Shown: positions 18,101-26,652, numbered from the stretch's first letter. The stretch is 64,000 bases of DNA from Chitinophagaceae bacterium (GCA_014879565.1 JACSRW010000032.1:186001-250000), one strand, 5' to 3'. Notes: generated by a model from the letters alone, not told the origin. Numbers and translations: made by a program.

Positions 18101-19483
18101 GATCTGTTTGGATATCCGATTGTAAATGATTTTCTGCCGCCCGGTTTTTGGGAAAACTGTTTGCATCCCGATGATAAGGATAGAGTGCTGGCAGAGATGG
18201 ACCGGGCAAAAGAAAATAAGGCACTGGTGCAGTCACAGATTGAATACCGGTTCCGGAAAGCAGATGGCAGCTGGGCCTGCCTCAGTGACCGGTTTTTTAT
18301 CCTGCGGGATGCGGCAGGCAAACCGGTTCGTATGATGGGCGCCAAACAGGATATCACCCTGCGCAAACAGGCAGAAGATGAGCTGAAAAAGAAAATGATT
18401 GAGAATGAAATTCTGCTGGAAAGATTATCCGTTATCCTGAATACCCTACCCGCCAGCGTTGCCCTGCTCAACGAACAGGGAATGGTGGTGGAAGTGAATG
18501 AAGCCTGGAAAAAATTCGCGGATGAAAACGGATTTACCGATACAGATTATGGGGTCAACAACAGTTATCTGACCATCTCTACCCAGTCATTTGGCAACAA
18601 AGAAGCTCACGGTAAAGCGATTTCTCAGGGCATTAGTGCTGTCCTGCAAGGGAATGCACCTCTTTTTGAATTTGAATATCCCTGGCATCTGCCCGGTTTG
18701 CCCCGCTGGTTCCGGATAGTGGTCACCCCGCTTCGCGGACAGGAATTTACGGGGGCTGTGGTAATGAATATTGACATTTCCGACATCCGGCGGTTGGAAA
18801 AAGAAAGGATTGAAAGCAAGATAGAGGAACAAAAAAGAATTACAGAGGCGATGATAAAAGGACAGGAGAAGGAAAGAAACGCGATCGGTATTGAACTGCA
18901 CGATAATGTAAACCAGATACTGGTTGGAACTAAGGTTTTGCTCACCGTGGTAAGAGATGATCCCGACAGGTGCGGGGAACTGATACCTACCTGTATTGAT
19001 CATATTGCTATGGCAGTACAGGAAAACCGGAAAATTGCCCATGAGCTGGTCACGCCCAATTTGTCTGAAGAGACTTTGGTGCAACAGGTGACAAAACTCA
19101 GCCAGACCATGCTGCAAAACGCAGGGCTGAAGACCTATATCAATCACCAGAGCTTCCGGGAAGACCGGCTCAGTAAGGAAATGAAACTGGCCTTATACCG
19201 GATTATGCAGGAACAATGCACGAATATTATTAAATATGCGGATGCCGAACAGGTGATTATTTCCCTGGCCACCAAATCAGAAATGTTTTATATGCGGGTA
19301 GCGGATGATGGCAGAGGCATGGATCTTCGTAAAGTGACACATGGAATCGGGCTTAAAAATATTTCCAGCAGGCTGGGCGTGTTCGGAGGTACTATCAATG
19401 TGGATACGGCCCCCGGTCAGGGTTTTGCCCTTGAAATTGAAATACCACTCACCCCGGTGCCGGAGCCGTCGGAAGCCGGCTGA
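15131..19483 (+). CDS. Membrane sensor histidine kinase with nine PAS domains
   Basis: The 1450-residue protein has two N-terminal membrane segments (about 8-27 and 43-64) separated by a short outside loop. Nine PAS/PAC units follow; their PAC ends are marked by motifs like RDISGRKEA, YDISKERD, QDITVKKQ, VDISERRK, MDVTGRKQ, RDITAQN, RDITRQKE, QDITLRKQ and IDISDIRR near residues 190, 310, 431, 570, 700, 821, 941, 1073 and 1215. The kinase core is of the NarX/DegS type: HisKA_3 with ELHDNVNQ (His near 1255) and a short HATPase with GIGLKNISSRL. Such kinases normally pair with LuxR-type regulators, but none is encoded nearby, so this is an orphan. An ATG at 15140 is an equally good start. Confidence 0.93.
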   Translation: MITMKTVTNSRLIFLLLCFQAIGVLILSLGTRSGIDLSGQTTRFLYGILVLFTLAVIRLFFLYQKADVRKRAGEKKFETLLEAAPDATIITNTQGVITMANRQAEKMFGYTKQELTGMEVEWLMPGEYRDQHTHLRSGYAQKPVSRPMGHGNMELTAMRKDGRHVPVEISLSPIETGDGHFVMASVRDISGRKEANERTEQLLTMVNEAREAIFVTDRNMVIQTWNKGAEKLYGFDRQEAIGKNALAMLRSEITETEYAGMIEEITRKDHWVAELKMSRKNGEAVFVHSSFSVIRDAAGEMKGFISVSYDISKERDIQDKLNYLASVSENITEAVFSTTIQDRCIISWNQGAEKLFGLKKEEVIGFTADELGIVKLMPAEVSEVKSALMSEGSWQSEKEMFRKDGTAFSAWVKASALPHINGQLKSFIFFVQDITVKKQLEERLKRDKEVLEKEVRLRTSEIRASEERYRQTLDNMLEGVQIIGFDGTYKYINRAAASQAHTTPEELAGCRMTEKFPGIEHTEVYGLILKCMEDRQPVQMENEFLLPDGDRIWVELSIQPVPEGVFILSVDISERRKAEERVGAEQQKLDAIAASSPGLIYSFHLSPEGAFSFLYASRALEEIFGYGVEYMDKDVSVIMNATVTEDRQAFMDSILESARSLSPWNMEFRYHHPVKGLIWLEGNSVPSRAADGGVTWHGVVMDVTGRKQAEAAIRESEEKYRSVVDNAFDGVLFFTPDGTITDCNASACMVMGYERDEFIGMNVTALYDPEDLRIRPLQIDAVVKGEIIFDHRSLHRKDGSILEIELVTRALPDGRLIAMGRDITAQNMALSQQNLLSSIVNYSNDAIVSTDFEGRIISWNKGAEKIFGYTEKQVKGTDFSRRFMMRDPHTGTLMLDSLKEGHRLENREAFCLLDEGREIILSVTASPLIVNGELRGSSLIIRDITRQKEDENQIRLSNLRYETVAKATSDAIWDFDYSTYKTFIAGTGYHDLFGYPIVNDFLPPGFWENCLHPDDKDRVLAEMDRAKENKALVQSQIEYRFRKADGSWACLSDRFFILRDAAGKPVRMMGAKQDITLRKQAEDELKKKMIENEILLERLSVILNTLPASVALLNEQGMVVEVNEAWKKFADENGFTDTDYGVNNSYLTISTQSFGNKEAHGKAISQGISAVLQGNAPLFEFEYPWHLPGLPRWFRIVVTPLRGQEFTGAVVMNIDISDIRRLEKERIESKIEEQKRITEAMIKGQEKERNAIGIELHDNVNQILVGTKVLLTVVRDDPDRCGELIPTCIDHIAMAVQENRKIAHELVTPNLSEETLVQQVTKLSQTMLQNAGLKTYINHQSFREDRLSKEMKLALYRIMQEQCTNIIKYADAEQVIISLATKSEMFYMRVADDGRGMDLRKVTHGIGLKNISSRLGVFGGTINVDTAPGQGFALEIEIPLTPVPEPSEAG

Positions 19484-19537
19484 CCGTTATCATTACTTTT
19501 TTAGACAAAACACAGGCAGCAGCTCAGACTTTCCGTC

Positions 19538-19545
19538 TAAATTTG
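19538..19545 (+). promoter_or_regulatory. Bacteroidota-type -7 box, TAAATTTG
   Basis: TAAATTTG is a perfect match to TAnnTTTG and lies 17 bases before the ATG of the secreted T9SS protein gene. The -33 region has only a T run (around 19497-19502) and no clean TTTG. Confidence 0.5.
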
Positions 19546-19562
19546 CATTCTGACCAGCCTGT

Positions 19563-21017
19563 ATGAAAAAATTATCCTGCCGGATTTGCCCTTACTTCTT
19601 TTTGAGCTTAATGCTGATCATATCAGTCTTGCCGGCGCGTAGCCAGTTGTGTACCGGCAGCCTGGGTGATCCCGTGGTGCATATTGATTTTGGATCTGCT
19701 TCGCAGCCGCCCACGAGTTTTACCGCTCCGGGTTATTCGTATGTTGCTTCCGGTTGTCCGAATGACGGGTACTATACCATAACCGGCTTTTCATCCGGTT
19801 GTTTTAGCAATGCCTGGCATACCGTGGCGGCCGACCATACCGGCAACGGGTATTATATGCTGGTGAATGCCTCCTATCAGCCGGGCGATTTTTATGTAGC
19901 AACCGTAAATAATCTTTGTCCGAATACCACCTACGAATTTTCAGCCTGGATGATGAATGTGCTGCTCTCTCCCGATGGGATAAAACCTGACATCACATTC
20001 CGTATTGAAACACCAGGCGGCGTAGTCCTCAACCAATACAGCACCGGAGGTATTAGCGTTACAGCCTCGCCGCAATGGAGACAATACGGATTTTACTTCA
20101 CGACCACACCCGGTAATTCACAGGTGGTGATAAGAATGACGAACAATGCACCGGGAGGAATGGGGAATGATCTGGCTCTGGATGATATCATGTTCCGGCC
20201 CTGCGGCCCCAAAGTAAGCACCTCAATCAGTGGCATCAACAGCCCGGTCAATGTATGCGTATATGAACAGGAAACCTATTCGTTCAGCGGGCTTATCTCT
20301 GCCGGATTTACGAATCCTGTTTACCAGTGGCAGGTGAGCGCCGATTCCGGTCGCAGCTGGACAGATATTACCGGTGCCAACAGTCCTGATTTTATCCGTA
20401 CGCCTACAGCTGCGGGACATTTCAGGTACAGACTCAGCGCCGCTGAAAGCGGCAACGCGGGCATCCCGTCCTGCAGAATTGCTTCCAATGTGCTGGAAAT
20501 AACTGTGCACCCCCGTCCGCAGATAAGTGCAGGGCCGGATAAAATTGTAGTAACCGGATATAGTAATACACAACTCACTGCAACCGCCACAGGAGAAGGA
20601 CTGCGCTTTAGCTGGATGCCCCCCGACTTTCTGAGTTCGGATACGGTGCTGCAACCGGTGGTGGACACAGACAGGGATATGAATTACCGGCTTTCTGCCG
20701 TGTCGCCTTTCGGCTGTACCAGTGAAGACGCCGTCAGTGTAAAAGCGGTAGCCGGCATATTTGTGCCCACCGCATTTACGCCCAATAATGATGGGAAAAA
20801 TGATTTCTGGACCATTCCTTTCCTGGATCCTGCCTGGGGGGCCAGGGTTATGGTCTTCAGCCGCTCGGGACAGATCGTGTATGAAGTGAAGGGCGCAGAG
20901 GTCCGTTGGGACGGGCGATTCAGGGGCATGCCAATGGACAGTGGTGTTTTTGTGTATTATGTTCAGTTTTCCGACGGAAAGCCAGACCTGAAAGGAACTT
21001 TTTCACTCATCCGTTGA
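19563..21017 (+). CDS. Secreted protein with T9SS type B (gliding-motility-type) sorting domain
   Basis: The 484-residue protein has a signal peptide (hydrophobic core SLMLIISVLPARS), then a region (about 30-220) that reads like a beta-sandwich carbohydrate- or surface-binding domain (PNTTYEFSAWMMNV, GNDLALDDIMFRPCG), an Ig-like region (about 230-330, YQWQVSADSGRSW), and a C-terminal CHU_C/type B sorting domain with VPTAFTPNNDGKND, VMVFSRSGQIVYE and DSGVFVYYVQF. Type B C-termini direct export through the type IX secretion system and attachment at or release from the cell surface. Internal cysteines fit an extracellular protein. The ligand is unknown. Confidence 0.9.
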   Translation: MKKLSCRICPYFFLSLMLIISVLPARSQLCTGSLGDPVVHIDFGSASQPPTSFTAPGYSYVASGCPNDGYYTITGFSSGCFSNAWHTVAADHTGNGYYMLVNASYQPGDFYVATVNNLCPNTTYEFSAWMMNVLLSPDGIKPDITFRIETPGGVVLNQYSTGGISVTASPQWRQYGFYFTTTPGNSQVVIRMTNNAPGGMGNDLALDDIMFRPCGPKVSTSISGINSPVNVCVYEQETYSFSGLISAGFTNPVYQWQVSADSGRSWTDITGANSPDFIRTPTAAGHFRYRLSAAESGNAGIPSCRIASNVLEITVHPRPQISAGPDKIVVTGYSNTQLTATATGEGLRFSWMPPDFLSSDTVLQPVVDTDRDMNYRLSAVSPFGCTSEDAVSVKAVAGIFVPTAFTPNNDGKNDFWTIPFLDPAWGARVMVFSRSGQIVYEVKGAEVRWDGRFRGMPMDSGVFVYYVQFSDGKPDLKGTFSLIR

Positions 21018-21031
21018 TAGCCGGACCGGGC

Positions 21032-21066
21032 AAAAAAAAGCAGTGTATCCGCATGGAACACACTGC
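21032..21066 (-). terminator. Terminator of the DUF1573 gene pair
   Basis: GCAGTGT (21040-21046) pairs with ACACTGC (21060-21066), with a small inner TCC/GGA stem in between. On the minus strand the hairpin is followed by a run of T (21032-21039 is all A on the plus strand). It lies 28 bases after the stop codon of the second DUF1573 gene. Confidence 0.85.
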
Positions 21067-21094
21067 CTGATTTCTTGTATGATGGAGGTCCTTC

Positions 21095-21535
21095 TTAGCC
21101 CTTTTTGGGTGCCGGCTTAGCAGATTCTTTATCTTTCTGCTCTTTCTCAAATTCTTCCACCGTCAGCACCGTTCCGGTGATTTTTACAGATTTGGGCTGG
21201 TCAATACCCGCCAGTTTAATAAATACATCCTTATTAATGGGACCGGGACTGGCAGAATTATAATCTACTTTCAGCTTGGCTGATGCTCCGGGAAGAATGG
21301 GCTCCACAATTTTTTCAGGGGTGGTACAGCCACAACTGGCCCAGGTGTTCTCCACCACCACGGGTTTATCGCTGATATTCTTTATCTCGAAATAATAAGA
21401 AACCGGAACCCCCTGTTTGACTTTGCCAAAATCATGGTTTTCCTTGTTCATCTTGATCACATCATCCGGTTTGGACTGGGCGGAAACAGCCAGGGCCGCC
21501 ACAAAAGCAAAAGCAAGTAAGATCGACTTTTTCAT
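21095..21535 (-). CDS. DUF1573 domain protein, secreted
   Basis: The 146-residue protein has a signal peptide (MKKSILLAFAFVAALAVSAQ) and one DUF1573 domain, an Ig-like beta-sandwich with HDFGKVKQGVPVSYYFEIKN and the hallmark ASCGCTTPEK, ending in a Lys/Glu/Pro-rich tail (SAKPAPKKG). DUF1573 proteins are common, often several per genome, in Bacteroidota; their function is unknown. It is the second gene of a pair, 13 bases after a paralogue, and is followed by a terminator. Confidence 0.9.
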   Translation of the reverse strand: MKKSILLAFAFVAALAVSAQSKPDDVIKMNKENHDFGKVKQGVPVSYYFEIKNISDKPVVVENTWASCGCTTPEKIVEPILPGASAKLKVDYNSASPGPINKDVFIKLAGIDQPKSVKITGTVLTVEEFEKEQKDKESAKPAPKKG

Positions 21536-21548
21536 GGTATTTTTTAAT

Positions 21549-22040
21549 TTAGAAATTTTGTTTTTTTAGCAATTCTACAGAAGCATTGGCAGGAGCGGGC
21601 CCATCCGGGGCTTTCCATACCGTGCCTTTGATTTTGATCTGTTTGCTCCGGGTATTGTTGTCATACAATACGGTTACATATTTTTCAAAATAACCTTCTG
21701 TTGCCGCGTTAAATCCGATTCTGACCCTTGTTGTTTTTCCGGGTGCCACAGGTTCCTGGCTCCATTCGGGTGTGGTACAGCCGCAACTGACCTGCACATT
21801 ATCCATTTTTACGGCGGTTTTGCCTTTATTGATGAATTCAAAGCTGTGATAAACAGGCTTTCCCTGCGGGATCTTTCCAAAATCAAACTCGGCTTCCTTC
21901 AGTAAAAAGGAGTCTTCAGCAGCCGTCCCGGATTGGCTCGCAGCATGCTGGTGCCCGTCACCCTCCTTATGCCCCGGTACCTGGGCTCCGGCAAACAGCA
22001 GCCCGGCAGAACAAAACAGGAGCAGGAAGACTTTTTTCAT
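21549..22040 (-). CDS. DUF1573 domain protein, secreted (paralogue)
   Basis: The 163-residue protein has a signal peptide (MKKVFLLLFCSAGLLFAGAQ), a short His/Gln-rich linker (EGDGHQHAASQSG) and a DUF1573 domain with FDFGKIPQGKPVYHSFEFIN and VSCGCTTPEW. It is clearly a paralogue of the next gene and the two form an operon. The start at 22040 gives a canonical signal peptide; the frame is open to 22088 but the added residues would destroy it. The two CGCTTPE cysteines could bind a metal or form a disulfide, which is inference. Confidence 0.9.
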   Translation of the reverse strand: MKKVFLLLFCSAGLLFAGAQVPGHKEGDGHQHAASQSGTAAEDSFLLKEAEFDFGKIPQGKPVYHSFEFINKGKTAVKMDNVQVSCGCTTPEWSQEPVAPGKTTRVRIGFNAATEGYFEKYVTVLYDNNTRSKQIKIKGTVWKAPDGPAPANASVELLKKQNF

Positions 22041-22072
22041 ACGTAGATTTTTGCCTGACAAATATAAAGGGA

Positions 22073-22107
22073 AGATGGCAGATGGCATATGGGAGTTGCA
22101 CGAGTTA
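22073..22107. repeat. Degenerate heptamer array, five units
   Basis: From 22073 the sequence reads as consecutive 7-base units: two copies of AGATGGC, then ATATGGG, then two weaker units (AGTTGCA and CGAGTTA). It lies in the divergent gap between the first DUF1573 gene and the E1 gene, upstream of the E1 promoter. It is a short member of the family of period-6/7/8 arrays in this window. Confidence 0.5.
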
Positions 22108-22121
22108 ACAGGTATTTTTTA

Positions 22122-22158
22122 ACACCGGGTTTGCACGGTGTCATTCTCCCTATTTTTG
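22122..22158 (+). promoter_or_regulatory. Promoter of the E1 gene with inverted repeat over the -33 box
   Basis: TTTG at 22130-22133 and TATTTTTG at 22151-22158 match the Bacteroidota -33 and -7 boxes with a 17-base spacer. The ATG follows only four bases after the -7 box, so the mRNA should be leaderless or nearly so. The -33 box lies in the loop of an inverted repeat, ACACCG (22122-22127) and CGGTGT (22136-22141), which could be an operator. Confidence 0.6.
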
Positions 22159-22162
22159 TCGT

Positions 22163-24556
22163 ATGGAAAATACCCATGCGGACCTGCTGGCCGAAGCCGG
22201 CAAACTTTCATTTGAGCGTTTCCGGGAGGAAGTGCTGAACGATTACCGTATTTGCTGTATTAGCAGGGAAACCAGTTTATTAGGCCGGAAAGAAGTGCTG
22301 GGCGGCAAAGCCAAATTCGGCATTTTTGGAGACGGCAAGGAACTGGCGCAGGTAGCCATGGCCAAATTTTTCCAGCAGGGGGATTACCGCAGTGGGTACT
22401 ATCGGGACCAGACTTTTATGTTTGCGGCCGGACTGACCAGTGCCGAACAGGTTTTTGCCCAATTATATGCCGATCCCGATCCGGTCAATGAACCCTTCAG
22501 TTCCGGCCGTCAAATGAACTGTCATTTCTCTTCCCGGAATGTCAATGAGCAGGGAGAATGGCTTGACTTATCCACCATTAAAAACATAGCCAGCGATATG
22601 GCGCCAACCGCCGCCCAGATGCCCCGTTCACTGGGTCTGGCCTATGCATCCCGGGCTTTCCGGAAAGTGGAACAGCTGCAATCTTTCCGGGGACTTTCTG
22701 ATCACGGTAATGAAGTCTGTTTTGCCACCATTGGCGATGCCTCCACCAGTGAGGGCCATTTCTGGGAAACCCTCAACGCGGCTGCCGTGCTCCAGGTTCC
22801 ACTCGCCGTGTTTGTATGGGATGACGGGTATGGCATTTCAGTGCCAAAAAAGTTTCAGACCGTCAAGGCTTCCATATCAGAAGCGCTGGAAGGCATGCGA
22901 AAAAAAGAACATACCAACGGGCTCCTGATTTACCAGGTTAAGGGCTGGGATTATGCCGGTATGTGTGAATCTTTTGAAGAAGGAATACGACTTTGCCGTG
23001 AAAATCATACTCCGGTATTATTTCATGTAGAGGAAATCACCCAACCCCAGGGACATTCCACTTCGGGCAGCCACGAAAGGTATAAAAGCCCGGAGCGGCT
23101 GGAGTGGGAACGGGAATGGGACTGTATCCGGAAAATGCGGGAATGGCTGATCGCCAATGAACTTTCATCAGCAGATGAGTTGGATCATATCGCGGAAAAA
23201 GCCAAATCTCATGTACGGGAAAGCAAATCCGCTGCCTGGGCCAAATTTATCACCCCTGTTAAAAAACAGGTCGCGCGCGCTACAGACCTGATTCATGTGA
23301 TGGCCAACGCCCTGCCTGATAAAAGCCAGGAACTCCTCCGGATAGCGCTGGAGCTTTCCGCCAACCGTGAACCGCTCAGGAGGGATGTCATGAAAGGACT
23401 GAATGCGGCATTGCTGGTTGCCGGAAATAACGAAGCTTCATTCTGGACCCGGGAATTTTATAAAGAACTCCAGGAAGAAAATAAAAAACTGTATAATTCC
23501 CATTTATATAACGAAGGTCCGCGCAGCGCACTGCATGTGCAGGAGATAAAACCGGTTATTCATCCGGATGCCCCCCAGCTGAACGGATTTGAAATACTGA
23601 ACCGTTATTTTGATGAGCTTTTTACACACAATCCGAAAGTGCTGGCCTTCGGGGAAGATCTTGGCTATATCGGCGACGTGAATCAGGGTTTTGCCGGACT
23701 TCAGCAGAAACACGGAGCGGAAAGAATTTTTGATACCGGTATCCGGGAACTGACGATTATGGGACAGGGAATCGGGCTGGCTTTCCGCGGATTGCGGCCG
23801 ATTGCAGAAATTCAATACCTCGATTACCTGCTTTATGGCCTGCAGCCGCTGAGTGATGATCTGTCTACCCTGCATTACCGGACCGGCGGGCGCCAGAGCT
23901 GTCCGCTGATCGTACGTACGAGGGGGCACCGGCTGGAAGGAATCTGGCATAGCGGTTCCCCGATGGGAATGATCATAAATGCACTTCGCGGAATGTATGT
24001 GTGTGTACCCCGGAATATGACCCAGGCTGCCGGTATGTATAACACGCTGCTCAGGAGCAACGACCCCGGGCTGGTTATTGAATGTCTTAACGGGTACCGG
24101 CTCAAAGAAAAACTGCCATCGAACCTGATGGAGTTTACCGTGCCCATGGGTGTTCCTGAAATTCTCAAAGAGGGCACGGATATTACTATTGTGTCTTATG
24201 GGTCCACCCTTCGTATAGTGCAGGAAGCGGTACAGGTACTTGAAGCCCGGGAAATCAGTTGTGAAATCATTGATGTGCAAACGCTGTTACCCTTTGATAT
24301 CCATCACCTCATTCTGGCCTCTCTGAAAAAAACAAACCGGATCGTATTTGTGGATGAGGACGTACCCGGTGGGGCCGCCGGTTATATGTTTAACAAAGTA
24401 ATGGAAGAACAGGGCGGTTACAAATATCTGGACGTAGCTCCCCGCACAATAACCGGGAAAGCGCATCGCCCTGCCTATGGCAGTGACGGTGACTATTTCA
24501 GTAAACCCAATGCGGAAGAGATTGAAGCGGTGATCCGGGAAATGATGCAGGAATAA
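22163..24556 (+). CDS. 2-oxoacid dehydrogenase E1, fused alpha and beta subunits
   Basis: The 797-residue protein joins both halves of a thiamine-diphosphate E1. The alpha half (about 1-440) has QMPRSLGLAYASRA and the TPP motif GDASTSEGH near 190 with DDGYG near 221. The beta half (about 465-797) has FGEDLGYIGDVNQGF, FDTGIRELTIMGQGIG and QYLDYLLYGLQPLSDD. E1 decarboxylates 2-oxoacids and passes the acyl group to a lipoyl E2. The sequence fits the branched-chain or general 2-oxoacid type used to make branched-chain fatty acid primers. No E2 or E3 gene adjoins. It is probably transcribed as a leaderless mRNA. Confidence 0.92.
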   Translation: MENTHADLLAEAGKLSFERFREEVLNDYRICCISRETSLLGRKEVLGGKAKFGIFGDGKELAQVAMAKFFQQGDYRSGYYRDQTFMFAAGLTSAEQVFAQLYADPDPVNEPFSSGRQMNCHFSSRNVNEQGEWLDLSTIKNIASDMAPTAAQMPRSLGLAYASRAFRKVEQLQSFRGLSDHGNEVCFATIGDASTSEGHFWETLNAAAVLQVPLAVFVWDDGYGISVPKKFQTVKASISEALEGMRKKEHTNGLLIYQVKGWDYAGMCESFEEGIRLCRENHTPVLFHVEEITQPQGHSTSGSHERYKSPERLEWEREWDCIRKMREWLIANELSSADELDHIAEKAKSHVRESKSAAWAKFITPVKKQVARATDLIHVMANALPDKSQELLRIALELSANREPLRRDVMKGLNAALLVAGNNEASFWTREFYKELQEENKKLYNSHLYNEGPRSALHVQEIKPVIHPDAPQLNGFEILNRYFDELFTHNPKVLAFGEDLGYIGDVNQGFAGLQQKHGAERIFDTGIRELTIMGQGIGLAFRGLRPIAEIQYLDYLLYGLQPLSDDLSTLHYRTGGRQSCPLIVRTRGHRLEGIWHSGSPMGMIINALRGMYVCVPRNMTQAAGMYNTLLRSNDPGLVIECLNGYRLKEKLPSNLMEFTVPMGVPEILKEGTDITIVSYGSTLRIVQEAVQVLEAREISCEIIDVQTLLPFDIHHLILASLKKTNRIVFVDEDVPGGAAGYMFNKVMEEQGGYKYLDVAPRTITGKAHRPAYGSDGDYFSKPNAEEIEAVIREMMQE

Positions 24557-24604
24557 ACAAACGTACTGGATGGCAAAGATGCCGTATTGTTAAAACAGGT
24601 AACT

Positions 24605-25405
24605 ATGAAATTTGATTTATACCAGGTTGATGCATTTGCGGACGAATTGTTTAAGGGCAATCCGGCAGCCGTTATTCCCCTCAAAAAATGGCCGGATGCA
24701 GTACTCATGCAGCAGATAGCCATGGAAAACAATCTCAGCGAAACGGTGTTTTTTGCCCCGGCCGCTGAAAAAGGCGCAGATTATGATATCCGCTGGTTTA
24801 CCCCTGCCGTCGAAATCAACCTGTGCGGACATGCTACCCTGGCCGCTTCCTATGTGATATTTACAATACTTCAATGGAAAAAACGGAAAGTGGTATTCAG
24901 ATCAGCAAGCGGGCTGCTGACCGTTAAAAAAGAGAAGAACCTCCTGCTTATGGACTTCCCCTCCTGGAAGCCGGAAAGAATGGAAGAATACCCCGGCCAG
25001 CTCCGGGAACTATTGGGTACGGAAGAAATAGTGGGTGTGTATAAGAACAGGGACTGGCTGGTGGAACTGCCCGATGAAGAGGCTGTAAAAAAAGCGGCCC
25101 CGGATTTTGCAGGGATGAATAAGCAGGGGCTGGATAAATTAATCATCACCGCGCCGGGCAGGGAAGTTGATTTTGTCTCCCGTTTTTTTGCCCCTGGTGC
25201 AGGGGTCAATGAAGACCCGGTAACCGGTTCGGCGCATTCACAACTGATCCCGTTCTGGTCAGAAAAACTGGGAAAGAAAAAAATGAAGGCGCGGCAGTTG
25301 TCACAAAGGGGAGGAGTGTTGTATTGCGAACAACTCAGTCAGGAAAGAGTGATGATGGGCGGACACTGCGTTTTTTATATGAAAGGGAAAATACAGCCTG
25401 ATTAA
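24605..25405 (+). CDS. PhzF-family isomerase/epimerase
   Basis: The 266-residue protein has the two-domain PhzF pattern: KFDLYQVDAFADELFKGNPAAV at the N-terminus, the catalytic Glu in MENNLSETVFF, DIRWFTPAVEINLCGHATLA, and the second-half signature FAPGAGVNEDPVTGSAHS. PhzF-like proteins isomerise small acids such as trans-2,3-dihydro-3-hydroxyanthranilate, but most homologues have no known substrate, and there are no phenazine genes here. The start is the ATG at 24605; the upstream in-frame start at 24587 adds six unlikely residues. Its stop overlaps the convergent DCC gene by four bases. Confidence 0.92.
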   Translation: MKFDLYQVDAFADELFKGNPAAVIPLKKWPDAVLMQQIAMENNLSETVFFAPAAEKGADYDIRWFTPAVEINLCGHATLAASYVIFTILQWKKRKVVFRSASGLLTVKKEKNLLLMDFPSWKPERMEEYPGQLRELLGTEEIVGVYKNRDWLVELPDEEAVKKAAPDFAGMNKQGLDKLIITAPGREVDFVSRFFAPGAGVNEDPVTGSAHSQLIPFWSEKLGKKKMKARQLSQRGGVLYCEQLSQERVMMGGHCVFYMKGKIQPD

Positions 25406-25806
25406 TCCAGGAATTTTTTTTTCAGTTCCGGAGTCGGGATCATACACGCTTCTCTTTTGCCAAACCAGCGGTAACGGTTCCGCGCTATCCACGCATAAAC
25501 GGTGTCGCGTATAAACCGGGGAACAATGATAAACCCATAACCCAGGCTCCAGAATCCGCCCAGGTTTCTGAGCATGCGGAGGGCCCCGGCGGAGCGGGTA
25601 TAAATCCTGTCCTCTTCTGCCAGTATAAAGGAGTTGAACTGATCAGCGGGTAAGCCGTGTTTTGAAAGCATAGCCTGTCCTGTCTTCCCCTGTAAAGGGG
25701 CGAACAGGAAACGGTTTTTTTTATCCCGCTTTATTATAAACTGCACGCTGCTGTTACAGAGATTACACTCTCCGTCGAAAAAAACTATGTACTTGCTGGT
25801 TGCCAT
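25402..25806 (-). CDS. DCC-family (DUF393) thiol-disulfide oxidoreductase-like protein
   Basis: The 134-residue protein begins KYIVFFDGECNLCNSSVQF, containing the DxxCxxC motif that gives the family its name, followed by KRDKKNRFLFAPLQG and a hydrophobic helix region (LGGFWSLGYGFIIVP). The fold is thioredoxin-like with a CxxC active site. Physiological partners are unknown. It is convergent with and overlaps the PhzF gene stop, and follows YebC by 31 bases on the same strand, so it may be co-transcribed with it. Confidence 0.9.
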   Translation of the reverse strand: MATSKYIVFFDGECNLCNSSVQFIIKRDKKNRFLFAPLQGKTGQAMLSKHGLPADQFNSFILAEEDRIYTRSAGALRMLRNLGGFWSLGYGFIIVPRFIRDTVYAWIARNRYRWFGKREACMIPTPELKKKFLD

Positions 25807-25837
25807 TTACATCTCTTCCCCCGCTCACGAAAAACCA

Positions 25838-26560
25838 CTATCCCATATTATGAAACACTTTCTGCACGTCTTCATCCTGCTCCAGTTTCTCAATCAGTTT
25901 GCTGACATCCTCAGCCTGTTCATCTGAGAGGGGTACGGTGGTGGACGGAATCCACTCCACTTCCGCGCTGATCGGGGTGATGCCCTTGTCTTCAAGGGCT
26001 TTTTGCATATTGCCAAAATCGGTGAATCCGCAACGGACGACCAGGATTTCCTCGCCGTTTTCGCCGGTGCTTTCTCCCAGTTCTTCCAGGCCAAAATCAA
26101 TCAGCTCCAGTTCCATTTCCTCGGTATTCAGTCCCTCGGGCTTCAGCTTGAATACGCCCATTTTTTTAAACTGGAAAGCCACACTGCCGCTATTTCCCAG
26201 GGCGCCCCCTCCTTTATTGAAAAGCGATTTTACGTTAGCCACAGTACGTACATGATTATCTGTTGCCGTTTCCACCAGCAGGGCCACCCCATGCGGTCCA
26301 TATCCTTCATACAGAATCTCATCATAATTCACCAGTTCTTTTCCCTGGGCCCTTTTAATAGCAGCTTCAACCCTGTCTTTCGGCATACCCACACTACGGG
26401 CGTTCTGAAAACACCGGCGCAGAGCGGCATTGGAATTCGGATCCGGACCACCGGCCTTTACGGCAATGATAATCTCCTTGCCGATCCGCGTAAAATTCTT
26501 GGCCATTTTGTCCCAGCGGGCAAACATCGAGGCTTTCCGTACTTCAAAAATTCTTCCCAT
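25838..26560 (-). CDS. YebC/PmpR-family DNA-binding or translation regulator
   Basis: The 240-residue protein shows the full YebC pattern: [20 protein letters not shown] with the early KMAK-like segment, [59 protein letters not shown], and a C-terminal acidic [17 protein letters not shown]. Members were described as transcriptional regulators (PmpR), and more recent work links some to relief of ribosome stalling at proline stretches. Length and architecture are normal. Confidence 0.96.
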   Translation of the reverse strand: MGRIFEVRKASMFARWDKMAKNFTRIGKEIIIAVKAGGPDPNSNAALRRCFQNARSVGMPKDRVEAAIKRAQGKELVNYDEILYEGYGPHGVALLVETATDNHVRTVANVKSLFNKGGGALGNSGSVAFQFKKMGVFKLKPEGLNTEEMELELIDFGLEELGESTGENGEEILVVRCGFTDFGNMQKALEDKGITPISAEVEWIPSTTVPLSDEQAEDVSKLIEKLEQDEDVQKVFHNMG

Positions 26561-26624
26561 AGTGTATCATTTTTTCCGGGTATTTCCGGGGGACGCAAAG
26601 GTAAGTATTTTGAGGAATAGGCAA

Positions 26625-26652
26625 CCTGCCTTCGCTAAAGCTACGGGAGGCA
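26625..26652. repeat. REP-like element containing TTCGCTAAAGCTACGG
   Basis: The core is TTCGCTAAAGCTACGG, flanked by TGCCT (26627-26631) and AGGCA (26648-26652) as inverted repeats, with a small GCTAAAGC palindrome in the middle. From memory, the same core, translated as FAKAT, turns up repeatedly in spurious proteins of Bacteroidota and other genomes, which suggests a dispersed repeat. Only one copy is in this window. Confidence 0.4.
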
